Assembly: GCA_017309115.1 (NCBI GenBank)
Contig: JAFLEF010000027.1
Span: forward strand, 32,885-96,884
DNA length: 64,000 bases
Source of the DNA: Verrucomicrobiota bacterium
Lineage (GTDB): Bacteria; Verrucomicrobiota; Verrucomicrobiia; Limisphaerales; UBA9464
Direction: 5' to 3'
Position 1 is the stretch's first letter. Every line of letters begins with the position of its first letter. The notes under the pieces were generated by a model, which was not told where the DNA came from, searched no databases, and saw only the letters and a program-made list of their open reading frames with translations. Of the stretch, positions 9,100 through 18,028 are shown one piece after another. The translations under genes and the position numbers were made by a program.

Positions 9100-9948
9100 A
9101 TGGTGTGGCGTTGCCGTCAGTACACCTTCTCCTTTCCGCGCCCGGCATTGGTCATGGGCATTCTCAATGTGACGCCGGACTCCTTCTCGGACGGGGGTCG
9201 ATTTCTGGATACTTCCGCGGCGGTGGATCGGGCCCAGCGCTTGGTGGCGGAAGGGGCGGACTTGGTAGACATCGGAGGCGAATCCACCCGGCCGGGTGCT
9301 CCGGAAGTGGAGGCGAGTGAGGAGCGGCGCCGGGTGCTGCCAGTTCTGGAGCGGCTGCAAGCGGAGTTACGGGTCCCGCTGTCGATCGATACCCGGAAGC
9401 CGGAAGTGGCGGCCGCCGCTCTGGAGGCGGGAGCCTCCGTGGTCAACGATGTGGAGGCCAATCGCACCGATCCCGAGATGTGGCGGGTCGTGGCCCAGGG
9501 GAATTGCGGGTATGTGGCCATGCACATGCAAGGCGCGCCGCAGACGATGCAGATCGCGCCTTCGTATTCCGATGTGGTGGGGGAAGTGGGGCGTTTTTTG
9601 GAGGAGCGACTCGAACGATTGACTGCCGCCGGAGTCGGAGGCGAACAAGTCATTCTCGACCCGGGCATTGGTTTCGGAAAATCGTTGGACCACAATTTGG
9701 AACTGATCGCACATCTTTCCCAACTGAGTCGACTTCATCGGCCGATCCTTTTGGGCGTCTCCCGTAAGTCATTTCTGGGCCGCCTGCTGGGTGCTGAAGT
9801 GCCGGATCGATTGCCGGGCGCTTTGGCGTGCACGGTTTGGGGCGCACTCCAGGGCGTTCAGATCTTTCGTACCCACGACGTCGGTGCCACCGTCCAAGCG
9901 CTGCGAACGGTGGAGGCCCTGACCTCTGCTCGAACCCGACCCGTGTGA
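9100..9948 (+). CDS. folP: Dihydropteroate synthase
   Basis: 282 aa. Joins 6-hydroxymethyl-dihydropterin pyrophosphate to p-aminobenzoate, the sulfonamide-sensitive step of folate synthesis. Signature motifs are intact: MGILNVTPDSFSDGG (residues 19-33), DLVDIGGESTRPGA (55-68), SIDTRKPEVA, VNDVEAN, HMQGAPQTMQ, ILDPGIGFGK and LGVSRKSFLG, with the C-terminal FRTHDV motif. The TIM-barrel length is normal. Its stop overlaps the GTG start of cdaA (GTGA), which makes it the promoter-proximal member of the folP-cdaA-cdaR-glmM operon. Confidence 0.96.
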   Translation: MVWRCRQYTFSFPRPALVMGILNVTPDSFSDGGRFLDTSAAVDRAQRLVAEGADLVDIGGESTRPGAPEVEASEERRRVLPVLERLQAELRVPLSIDTRKPEVAAAALEAGASVVNDVEANRTDPEMWRVVAQGNCGYVAMHMQGAPQTMQIAPSYSDVVGEVGRFLEERLERLTAAGVGGEQVILDPGIGFGKSLDHNLELIAHLSQLSRLHRPILLGVSRKSFLGRLLGAEVPDRLPGALACTVWGALQGVQIFRTHDVGATVQALRTVEALTSARTRPV

Positions 9949-10772
9949 GTATCTGGTGGTGGCTAGATCAAGGTTGGCGTCCCGCGCTGGAGATTTTCCT
10001 CCTGGCGACGGGAATCTTTTGGGCGTTTCGGTTCATCAAGGGAACTCGGGGCGCCCAGATGCTGACCGGCCTGCTGGCTCTGCTCCTGTTCCTGACCATC
10101 ATCACCCGGGTTTTGGACCTCAAGGTCCTGAACATCCTGCTGAACCAGTTTTTTGCGGTCTTAGCGCTCGCCCTGGTGGTGATCTTTCAGCCGGAGTTAC
10201 GCCGGATGCTGGCGGAATTGGGAACCCTGCCGGTGTTCGTCAGCACCCGTCAGCAACGGGAGAACATTGAGGACATCGTGCAGGCAGCCGACCGGTTGTC
10301 GCCGGTGAAAATTGGGGCGCTGCTCGCCATTGAGCGGAATCAGCAGCTGGCGGAAGTTGTCGAAGGAGGAATTCCCATCAATGCGGACCTAACTCCGGAA
10401 ATGCTGGAAACGATCTTCTTCCCCAATAACGCGATTCATGACGGGGGAGTGGTCATTCGCGAAAATCGAATCCTGCGGGCCGCCTGCATCTTTCCGCTGA
10501 CCAACCGGCAGGATCTGTCGAAGTCCCTGGGAACCCGTCATCGGGCGGCCATTGGTCTGACCGAAGAAACCGACGCGATCGCCGTGGTTGTTTCGGAAGA
10601 GACAGGAGCTATTTCCTATGCGCACCGCGGTCAGTTGACCTGGAACGTCTCGGTCGAGGAACTCCGGGCGTTCCTAACGGCAGAGTTGGTTCCGAGCATC
10701 CAACCCAGAGGACTGGCAGCGTGGTGGCGTAAACTGCGGATGGCGAGCGCGGCCAAGGGAGGGGAAACTTAG
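9945..10772 (+). CDS. cdaA: Diadenylate cyclase (c-di-AMP synthase)
   Basis: 275 aa from GTG 9945, which overlaps the folP stop by 4 bp. Three N-terminal transmembrane helices lie at about residues 14-30, 38-55 and 62-80, followed by the DAC catalytic domain. Catalytic motifs are NNAIHDGGVVI (the DGA motif reads DGG, 166-168) and GTRHRAAIG (RHR, 198-200). It makes the second messenger c-di-AMP from two ATP at the inner membrane. In Firmicutes cdaA is followed by its regulator cdaR and by glmM, whose product inhibits the cyclase; the same order occurs here. Confidence 0.93.
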   Translation: MSIWWWLDQGWRPALEIFLLATGIFWAFRFIKGTRGAQMLTGLLALLLFLTIITRVLDLKVLNILLNQFFAVLALALVVIFQPELRRMLAELGTLPVFVSTRQQRENIEDIVQAADRLSPVKIGALLAIERNQQLAEVVEGGIPINADLTPEMLETIFFPNNAIHDGGVVIRENRILRAACIFPLTNRQDLSKSLGTRHRAAIGLTEETDAIAVVVSEETGAISYAHRGQLTWNVSVEELRAFLTAELVPSIQPRGLAAWWRKLRMASAAKGGET

Positions 10773-10774
10773 GC

Positions 10775-11200
10775 ATGTCATGGCGGGATTACATCCTTGA
10801 GCATCGGTGGCAGAAGCTGTTCGCCCTGGGATTGGCCGTGCTGATTTGGTTCACGGTCCGATCCACGGAAGGACTCAGAATAGTGGACGATGCCTCCGAC
10901 GGGATCCGGCAGTTCGACAACGTACCCATCGTGGTGCTTACGAGTGCGGCGGATCTGGGGCGCTACGAAGTGAATCCGTCCCGGGTCCGAGTGGAATTGC
11001 GGGGTTCACCCGAAGGGCTTCGAGACCTTTCGCCGGCCTTGATTGAGGCCTACGTAAATTTGGTGGATCTCGGTCGCACTCCCCAAACAATCCACATCCA
11101 CGTCAATCCGCCCGCGGGCACCGTCGTAACTCAGTTGGAACCGGTTAAAGTATTGGTGGATCGACTTTCCGAGAGCAATTCGTCCAAATCATCTCCATGA
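10775..11200 (+). CDS. cdaR: YbbR-domain protein, CdaR-like regulator of diadenylate cyclase
   Basis: 141 aa: one N-terminal transmembrane helix (about 14-28, KLFALGLAVLIWFTV) and a single YbbR-like beta domain (VPIVVLTSAADLGRYEVNPS, VRVELRGSPEGLRDLS, AYVNLVDLG, NPPAGTVVTQLEPVKVLVDRL). Firmicute CdaR normally carries several YbbR domains, so this is a minimal version. The domain should lie outside the inner membrane. It starts 2 bp after cdaA and its stop overlaps the glmM start (ATGA), which supports a role with CdaA. Confidence 0.82.
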   Translation: MSWRDYILEHRWQKLFALGLAVLIWFTVRSTEGLRIVDDASDGIRQFDNVPIVVLTSAADLGRYEVNPSRVRVELRGSPEGLRDLSPALIEAYVNLVDLGRTPQTIHIHVNPPAGTVVTQLEPVKVLVDRLSESNSSKSSP

Positions 11201-12585
11201 GCATACCCAAACGAATCTTCGGCACGGACGGCGTCCGGGGCCGGGCCAATATCGAACCGGTGACGGCCGAGACGGCGCTGCGGTTGGGCCGGTCGGCGGC
11301 CCATGTCTTTAAGAACCGGGACGGTACGGCCCGCAATCGCGTGCGGCATCGGATTGTGGTGGGTAAGGACACGCGCCTTTCCGGTTACATGCTCGAGAAC
11401 GCCCTTTCTTCCGGGGTTTTGTCCATGGGGGTGGACGTCATTTTCATCGGTCCACTGCCCACTCCGGGAGTGGCTTACGTCACCCGTTCGCTCCGAGCGG
11501 ATGCCGGAATCGTCATCACCGCCTCGCACAATCCCTATGACGACAATGGCATCAAGTTCTTCCGTCCCGACGGCTTCAAACTCGACGATTTGATCGAACG
11601 TCAGATTGAGGACCTGGTGTTCAGTGGCGAAATCGAAAGCGTTCGGCCGACAGCCAATCAAATCGGCAAGGCGTATCGGGTAGACGATGCCGTTGGTCGA
11701 TACGTGGAACACGCCAAGGCTTCTTTCCCGCGCGGAATGACTCTCGAAGGCGTTCGCATTGTCGTGGATTGTGCCCATGGCGCTGCCTACAAGAGCACCC
11801 CAGCGGTTCTGCAGGAACTCGGGGCGGAACTCATCGTGTTCGGAAATCAGCCGAACGGCACGAACATCAATCACGAATGCGGTTCCATGCACCCGACCAC
11901 CTTGTGCTCCAAGGTTCGGGAGTACCGGGCCGATCTGGGAATTGCGCACGACGGCGACGCTGATCGAGTGTTGCTCTGTGATGAGGCGGGAACCCTGATC
12001 GACGGCGATGACATTCTGGCGATCACCGGCTTGCAAATGCTCGCGGCCGGAACGTTGGCCAAGAAAACCGTGGTCGCCACGGTGATGAGCAACGCCGGTC
12101 TGGCGGCGACCATCCGCGCGGCGGGCGGCGAGGTGGTTTGCACCCCGGTGGGAGATCGCTACGTCATTGATCTGATGCTGGCCGAGGGATTCAACCTGGG
12201 AGGTGAGCAAAGTGGGCACTTGATCTTCCGAGAGCACAGCACCACCGGAGACGGTCTGGTGGCTGCGCTGCAGATCCTCAGCACCATGAAAACCACGGGA
12301 CAACCCTTGTCCCGACTGGCCCGTTGCTGGACCCGGTATCCGCAACTCACCAGCAACGTCAAAGTCCGCAACAAACCGGATTTCGATCAACTAGAGGAGG
12401 TTCTCGACCTCGTTAAGAAGGCCGAGGCGGAAGTGAAGCCCCACGGTGGCCGGGTCCTTTTGCGCTATTCCGGAACAGAGCCCAAGGCCCGCTTGTTGAT
12501 CGAAGGCCCAGACCAGGCCGTCATGGAACGTTGGTCCCGATTGATCTGCGAATCGCTGAAGCGACAGATTGGTGCCGACAGCTGA
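11197..12585 (+). CDS. glmM: Phosphoglucosamine mutase
   Basis: 462 aa, normal length. Interconverts glucosamine 6-phosphate and glucosamine 1-phosphate on the way to UDP-GlcNAc for peptidoglycan and LPS. The catalytic phosphoserine loop TASHNP (S110), the Mg2+ loop DGDADR (252-257), the sugar-binding GEQSGH (336-341) and the phosphate-binding RYSGTEP (422-428) are all present. The ATG overlaps the cdaR stop. Known GlmM proteins bind and inhibit CdaA in several bacteria, so its place here is functionally meaningful. It ends 48 bp from the convergent GH9 gene. Confidence 0.95.
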   Translation: MSIPKRIFGTDGVRGRANIEPVTAETALRLGRSAAHVFKNRDGTARNRVRHRIVVGKDTRLSGYMLENALSSGVLSMGVDVIFIGPLPTPGVAYVTRSLRADAGIVITASHNPYDDNGIKFFRPDGFKLDDLIERQIEDLVFSGEIESVRPTANQIGKAYRVDDAVGRYVEHAKASFPRGMTLEGVRIVVDCAHGAAYKSTPAVLQELGAELIVFGNQPNGTNINHECGSMHPTTLCSKVREYRADLGIAHDGDADRVLLCDEAGTLIDGDDILAITGLQMLAAGTLAKKTVVATVMSNAGLAATIRAAGGEVVCTPVGDRYVIDLMLAEGFNLGGEQSGHLIFREHSTTGDGLVAALQILSTMKTTGQPLSRLARCWTRYPQLTSNVKVRNKPDFDQLEEVLDLVKKAEAEVKPHGGRVLLRYSGTEPKARLLIEGPDQAVMERWSRLICESLKRQIGADS

Positions 12586-12632
12586 TCTAGGTCGGAATGA
12601 GCAGTGGGAGTCGGTGGAGTCGGTGAAGCCAT

Positions 12633-15600
12633 CTACTCCCGCCAAACGCCAACCTCGTCGATGTCGCCGTCGAAATTGCCCATGAGTAGGGTAAAGTTTG
12701 TGGTACGAGAGGCGTTGAGATTTACGTTCACCTGAGACCTCAGGCTGCCGTTCACAAACAGACTCGCCCGGGTCAGGGCTGGTTCGTAGACCAGCCTCAG
12801 CCGAACCCAAGTATTGAGCGGGAGTTCGCTGAGCCACTGACTGCTGCTGAGCAAGGTGGTGGTTCCGGCGCGAATAAAGGGTCGGGCCGCGGTGTTCCAC
12901 TTGCCTTCGACCACTTCGAGATTGGAATCCCAATCCTGGCGCAACGAAACAATCGGAGCGTCGGAGATTCCATAAGCCTTGAATTGGCGGGCCAAGATTC
13001 GGGCTTCCCAAACGATTGGAGCGGCATTGGTGCCTTCGATGAGGTCGGGAAAAACCACCCGCACCTGATCGCCCACGCTGCGGGTTCGCAGGACTCCCCC
13101 GCCGTTGGATCCCCAGAATCCAGCGGCGGGGACCAACGTGGCGTTTCCTTCCAGGGCCAGATGCCAAGCATTGGTGGCTTCGTTGTTGGCTGAGGAGAAG
13201 CGGTAGACCGCCAATGCGTTCGAAGGGGCGAGACCCAATTGACTGATCATCTCGCCGGTGACGGTCAGGAAGAGGTCCTTCTCGGTGGTGAATTCAGTGT
13301 CCGTGGCCGATAGCCGGAGCTGATACGTTCCCGGTGCCCCAAGACTCACTGACGTTACGGGATTGGTCGGATCGGTGAAATTAACCAAACTCGGGCCAGC
13401 AACGAGGGACCAGCCCAAAGACAGGGGAAAACCGGGAAAATGGTCGTCCTGAACTGTGGTGGTCAGTTTCAGGCTGGAGGTGGGGAGGGCAAGGGACTGG
13501 TTGGTGGATCCTACGGTGATCTGGGGAGGTTGATTGATGCTGGGAATCTCCAGTCGGCCATAAACCCTCTGGCCATCGGGCAAGGTAGCTTCGGCTTGAA
13601 TGGTGAACCCTGCCGCAGCTGGTCGAACCAGAGTCAGGGAGGACCCGGTGTTGGTCCATCCGCCGGCCCATTCCCACATCACCGTGGCACCGGCGAAATC
13701 GATCCCGGGCGCGGACAGCGTCAGCAGGTTCGGCTCTCCTTGATTCCACATTGAGGATGCGCCTACCAAGGTTCCGGCCATACCTCGACCGGAGTTGGGA
13801 GGGAGTTGTGCGGCGGCGAGTAGTCCGGACGTGACGGCTACGCCGGCGCTTTGTTCGACCACCGTGAATTCGGTCGACGTGTTGAACATGTCGGTAAATC
13901 GGTCGTAGAGCGGAAAGCGGAGCGAATTGGTGAGTGAATCTGCCGGATAGGTGAAGCGACTTAAGTTGGTGCCGTAGAGACTCAACCAACTCATGCCCGA
14001 CTGGAGACACCCCACCATCTGGCCGGTGGGTGGCAGGTAGTGAGTATCGTTTTCGGCCTGCTGACTCACTGGTTGGAGCGGAAAATTGGGTCCCCAGCCG
14101 GTGATGTAGCTGCGATTGCCGGGATTGGCGCCCCATTCATAGCCCAAATTGTTCCAGACCGCCGATCGCAAGGCCGAGTTTTGGGACGGCGACGGATTCA
14201 CTTGAAGAGCCACCAAGGCATCGAAGGCTGGCATGCTGCCAAAGAACCAGCCGGCGCTGTAAAAACGCTTGGATTCCGCCGGGAAACTGAGGCCATAGGC
14301 ATTCTGGGCTGAGCGTGTGGCTTGATCGAGACCCCCATTCAGGACCTCCAATCGGCACACTTCGCGGTACGCCGGGTCCCCGGTGTTGGTGTTGAGAGCC
14401 AGGCAGCGAATGGCATTTCCATAGGAACCATATAGCCGCCACCAGGACCAGCGGCGCACCGAGCGATTGGCTGGGTCTGGCATCCAGGCTTTGAGCTGAG
14501 TCTCGTACTCCGGCTCACCGGTAAGTGCGAAAAGTGCTGCTGCGGCCCAGCACAGCTCGTCATCGTGCATGAAGACGTCGCCGTAATGGGTCAGTTTCTG
14601 GTAGGATCCGTCCTTGCCGTAGGTTTGGATGGCGTTGGTGAGGAACGACCAGCCAAGCAGCGCCTGATCTCGGTATTGAGCGGCCTTCTGGGGAAAGGCG
14701 TCGGCAAATCCAGGGGCCGCGGCCAATTCCGCAAGAGCAGCGGTAGCGGCGGCGGTAGCTGCGGTGTTTTTCGGCCAAAGGACTTGGAGGTCGCCCTGCT
14801 CGGGCATGACATTGTCCTCGTACCGCCGCGCCCGTGGGTAAACCAGGAACGCGAAACCTCCATCGGTGTCTTGAAGTTTAGCCAAGAATCCCGCCTCCCA
14901 CTCGGCCATCTGCCAGAGATCGCCCACCCCGTCACCGCTTTCCGGTGTTCCCAATCCATCGAGAATGCCAGCTCCCGGAAAATGGCGCGCGGCGATGCCC
15001 AGATGATGAATCAATTGGGCGCTATTGATCGTGTATTTGCTGTAGTCACCCGCGTCATGGTGGCCGCCGGCGACATCCACTGGGCCGGATTGAAGGAAGG
15101 GAAACAGTGAGTTGGTGGCATTGGCCAACTGCGGCGCAGTGTGCCGAGGATTGTTGCTGAAATCGCTGCTGGAGGCGGCCAGCAACGGGTTGGTCGGATG
15201 CGCTCCGGTGGGAATCTCCGCTGGAGCCATATGGTCGGCCGGCCGGGTGAAGCGCGTATCTGGCCAAGCCAAGTTAAACCCGCTGCGTTGGTGGGTTAGT
15301 CCCAGACTGTAGGTTCGGGCGGCCGCAGCCGCGATTTCAGGGCCGATTCGAAAGGAACTGGATCGTCCCATGCCCGTCACGCGTAGGAAGTAAGTACCGA
15401 CATTCGTCAGCGTCGAAAAATCAGCAGCAAGTACCTGTTGATATGGCATGGGGGCGTTGAAGCCGACGTCTGGTCGAGACTGCAAACTGCCCGTATAAAG
15501 GACTTGCCCGTCGGCTTCCCGGACGACGTCAAAACTGGCGTTCTGCCAAGCGGTCAAGGGAAGCTCCCCCAGACTGCCCAACCAGTAACCGAGAAAACCC

Positions 15601-16049
15601 AGTTTGGGCGCATCGGGTACGAACCCAATGGGGTTCACATGCAGCACTGGCCCTCGGCGGGACTCATCGAATGGAATTGTCACCGGGTTTACTTCCACAC
15701 CGCTGACCGTGACGGAGGAACCTGCGGAGAGCGCGTTGGATAGCACAAGGAAGACCCGGCTCTCCATGACGCTGGACCACTGCTTTTTCTGCACTGACGC
15801 CGCCCGCCGAACGGCCCCAATCTGGAGGACCGGCGACGGGGTTCCATTCTCCAGAACCTGGAAATCGGTCGGCTGAGGCAGATTCGCCGGACCTCCAATG
15901 CCGAGCCAAAGAGGCGCCGGCAGTTGGGACGTGTTGGTCAGGACCGTCGAGTAGGTCAATTCGAGGACCTGAGGCGTGATGACTTTGAGAGTTTGAGCAG
16001 AGAGCGTGGCTCCGAAGCAGAGGAGCAGGGCCAAAAGGGGCTTTTTCAT
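12633..16049 (-). CDS. Secreted glycoside hydrolase family 9-like protein with C-terminal LamG-like domain
   Basis: 1138 aa. Order: signal peptide (1-18), an N-terminal beta region, a CelD_N-type Ig-like domain (about 135-235, HVNPIGFVPDAPKLGFLG), the (alpha/alpha)6 GH9 catalytic domain (about 240-745), a PKD/Ig-like region (about 830-935) and a LamG/concanavalin-like domain (about 950-1138, ending MGNFDGDIDEVGVW). The catalytic-base motif is VDVAGGHHDAGDYSKYT (D332, D335). The usual acid segment reads YDRFTDMFNTSTEFTVVEQSAG, so the proton-donor Glu is probably E727 in TE rather than NE. The SYxTGWG motif is present but the HHR loop is not recognisable. Likely a beta-glucanase or related exo-enzyme. 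Confidence 0.85.
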   Translation of the reverse strand: MKKPLLALLLCFGATLSAQTLKVITPQVLELTYSTVLTNTSQLPAPLWLGIGGPANLPQPTDFQVLENGTPSPVLQIGAVRRAASVQKKQWSSVMESRVFLVLSNALSAGSSVTVSGVEVNPVTIPFDESRRGPVLHVNPIGFVPDAPKLGFLGYWLGSLGELPLTAWQNASFDVVREADGQVLYTGSLQSRPDVGFNAPMPYQQVLAADFSTLTNVGTYFLRVTGMGRSSSFRIGPEIAAAAARTYSLGLTHQRSGFNLAWPDTRFTRPADHMAPAEIPTGAHPTNPLLAASSSDFSNNPRHTAPQLANATNSLFPFLQSGPVDVAGGHHDAGDYSKYTINSAQLIHHLGIAARHFPGAGILDGLGTPESGDGVGDLWQMAEWEAGFLAKLQDTDGGFAFLVYPRARRYEDNVMPEQGDLQVLWPKNTAATAAATAALAELAAAPGFADAFPQKAAQYRDQALLGWSFLTNAIQTYGKDGSYQKLTHYGDVFMHDDELCWAAAALFALTGEPEYETQLKAWMPDPANRSVRRWSWWRLYGSYGNAIRCLALNTNTGDPAYREVCRLEVLNGGLDQATRSAQNAYGLSFPAESKRFYSAGWFFGSMPAFDALVALQVNPSPSQNSALRSAVWNNLGYEWGANPGNRSYITGWGPNFPLQPVSQQAENDTHYLPPTGQMVGCLQSGMSWLSLYGTNLSRFTYPADSLTNSLRFPLYDRFTDMFNTSTEFTVVEQSAGVAVTSGLLAAAQLPPNSGRGMAGTLVGASSMWNQGEPNLLTLSAPGIDFAGATVMWEWAGGWTNTGSSLTLVRPAAAGFTIQAEATLPDGQRVYGRLEIPSINQPPQITVGSTNQSLALPTSSLKLTTTVQDDHFPGFPLSLGWSLVAGPSLVNFTDPTNPVTSVSLGAPGTYQLRLSATDTEFTTEKDLFLTVTGEMISQLGLAPSNALAVYRFSSANNEATNAWHLALEGNATLVPAAGFWGSNGGGVLRTRSVGDQVRVVFPDLIEGTNAAPIVWEARILARQFKAYGISDAPIVSLRQDWDSNLEVVEGKWNTAARPFIRAGTTTLLSSSQWLSELPLNTWVRLRLVYEPALTRASLFVNGSLRSQVNVNLNASRTTNFTLLMGNFDGDIDEVGVWRE

Positions 16050-16335
16050 ACTGATTGCAGGATGGGATCCGATCTAACCAGAGGAGAATCCACGCAAGTC
16101 GCAATCAGGAGCAAGCAGGCGGGGGCCAACGGCGGAGCAGTTGGCCACAAATCGGGACGAAGTTCAGTTGAAGGCATGGCTTTGGGCGATTCAGGTTTTC
16201 CTGAACCAACCGGCACATTGCCTGCGGATGACGGACGCGCGAGAGGGAGAAATCGCGCGATTGATCTAGGGGAAATGAAGCCTCATCCCGGGGAATTGAC
16301 CGAGGCAGTCGGGGGGATTCCTCAGCGGGAAGGGA

Positions 16336-17868
16336 CTATCGGGCGGTGATCCGAATGCCCAAACGCTCGAGGGTGGAGCCTTCGCCTTGGAACAGCACGG
16401 CCAAGGCGGCGTAGTAGTCGAGAAGCGCGCGAACCTCGTCGGATCGGGCGGTTGTAAGATCGCGCTGGAGGCGCAGGACTTCAAACGTCGTGCTCTTGCC
16501 GTTCTCGAGCTTTTTCTGTTCGGCGTCGAGGGCGGCCTCCGCATAAATGCGCGCCTGGCGAGTCGCCTGGATTCGTTCGTAGGCCGACTGCGCCACGAGA
16601 ATGGCATTGTCGACGGCGACCATAATCGATTGCTCGAGTTGTTTATGGCGGAGAATCAGCTGTTCCCGGACCACCTTGGCCGACCGGAAGCTGCTGACGG
16701 CCCCCCGATTACCCAGCGGGAAGGAGAAGCGGGCTCCAACTCCGTAGTTCCGGAAATCGGCGTTCCCCAATTGGCCTAACGCCTGATCCAGGTTGTAGCC
16801 GGTGTTGAAATTCCCATTGGTCGAGTTGATCGTCGCGGAATTGGCGGCCAATCCAAAGCTGCTGACCAAGTCTAGTTGGGGAAACAGCTGATTTCGGCGA
16901 AAGCGAACAGTGATGTTCTGCTTCTCCATCTCGACCTGGGACTGAACGATGTCGGGCCGCATGGTCAATCCCCGGGACCAACTCTCCGCCCGATTGAACG
17001 GGTATGGTTGGGGGACAAACTTCTCGCCGGGGACAAACGTCACATCCGCGATGTCACTGTAGTCCGAGGTGAGCAGTCGCCGGAGATTGTTTTGGGCCGT
17101 CCCGTAATTTTGCTGGGCGCTAATCAGGTCTGCCCGGGAAGTCGCCACCTGGGCCTCGGCTTGCTGTGATTCCAGTGGCGCCATGGCCCCCACTTCGACG
17201 CGCTTCCGATTCTCCACCAAGAGCCTTTCGGCCAGTTCCACGGCTTTGGTCTGCACCGTCACGTTTTCCCGGGAAGCCGCCATGTTGTAGTAGGCGACTT
17301 GCACGTCCGTGGCGGTTTGAATCAACTGCGACCGAACCGCCTGTTCTTCCTGAAGAATGGTCCTCTTGTTCAGGGCAATGGCCCAGCGGGCTTGGTCGAT
17401 CCAGAGGTTGCGCAACAAAGGTTGGGTCAGGCTGACTCCGGTGCTGGCCGACACACCATTTTGGAACGTGGCATCCTCGAACCCGAAGCGCGATCGATTG
17501 GCGTCCAGACCTCCGAAAAGTTGGTAGGAAGCACCGGTGGGGAGCAAGCCTCCCAGCCGCATGTCGTAACCTTGGTTCCAGTTGATATTCTCGGGAATCC
17601 GCAGGGAGTTGATTTCTGGCTGGCGAGGCACCCTGGCTCGACTGGCGTCGTATCCGAAAGAATACGTCGGGTCGTACGCCGCATAACTCCCGGTCAGGTT
17701 TAATTCGGCCAACTCGGGGGAGTAGCGGAGGATCTTGATTTCCAGATTGTTCTCGAACGCCTCCTGAATGCACTCATCGAGAGTGATCGTGCGAACCTTG
17801 GCCTCGGCCAAGCCCAAGGATGGAGTGGCGACCAACAAGGCGGTCGTCAGCAGCGAACGAAACTTCAT
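16336..17868 (-). CDS. TolC-family outer-membrane efflux/secretion protein
   Basis: 510 aa with a signal peptide ending near GLAEA. It has two OEP repeats of long coiled helices with the typical opening ITLDECIQEAFENNLEIKILRYSPELAE and a second RPDIVQSQVEMEKQNI module, plus beta-barrel strand segments such as LDLVSSFGLAANS. TolC proteins form the outer-membrane channel of type I secretion and RND pumps. No periplasmic adaptor or inner-membrane pump is adjacent, so it probably works with a partner encoded elsewhere. A ~286-bp gap separates it from the GH9 gene; I saw no clear gene or site in that gap. Confidence 0.92.
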   Translation of the reverse strand: MKFRSLLTTALLVATPSLGLAEAKVRTITLDECIQEAFENNLEIKILRYSPELAELNLTGSYAAYDPTYSFGYDASRARVPRQPEINSLRIPENINWNQGYDMRLGGLLPTGASYQLFGGLDANRSRFGFEDATFQNGVSASTGVSLTQPLLRNLWIDQARWAIALNKRTILQEEQAVRSQLIQTATDVQVAYYNMAASRENVTVQTKAVELAERLLVENRKRVEVGAMAPLESQQAEAQVATSRADLISAQQNYGTAQNNLRRLLTSDYSDIADVTFVPGEKFVPQPYPFNRAESWSRGLTMRPDIVQSQVEMEKQNITVRFRRNQLFPQLDLVSSFGLAANSATINSTNGNFNTGYNLDQALGQLGNADFRNYGVGARFSFPLGNRGAVSSFRSAKVVREQLILRHKQLEQSIMVAVDNAILVAQSAYERIQATRQARIYAEAALDAEQKKLENGKSTTFEVLRLQRDLTTARSDEVRALLDYYAALAVLFQGEGSTLERLGIRITAR

Positions 17869-18028
17869 GATTTGCTCAGACTGAGGAGTTTGCCGGAAGT
17901 GGTCAAACGGACTTTAGGTTTGCGCAGAAGACACCCTGCCTCGGGAGTTGGTTTCAGGAAAATGGAACAAAAGTGCCAAGGGGCGCTGAAGTAACTTCTC
18001 CGACTGGACTGGGAAGCGGTGCTACCAC

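Noticed and set aside
11131-12390. 419-aa minus-strand ORF opposite glmM
   Set aside because: It is antisense to a complete glmM with all catalytic motifs; its translation has no family features. High GC content produces long mirror-frame ORFs.
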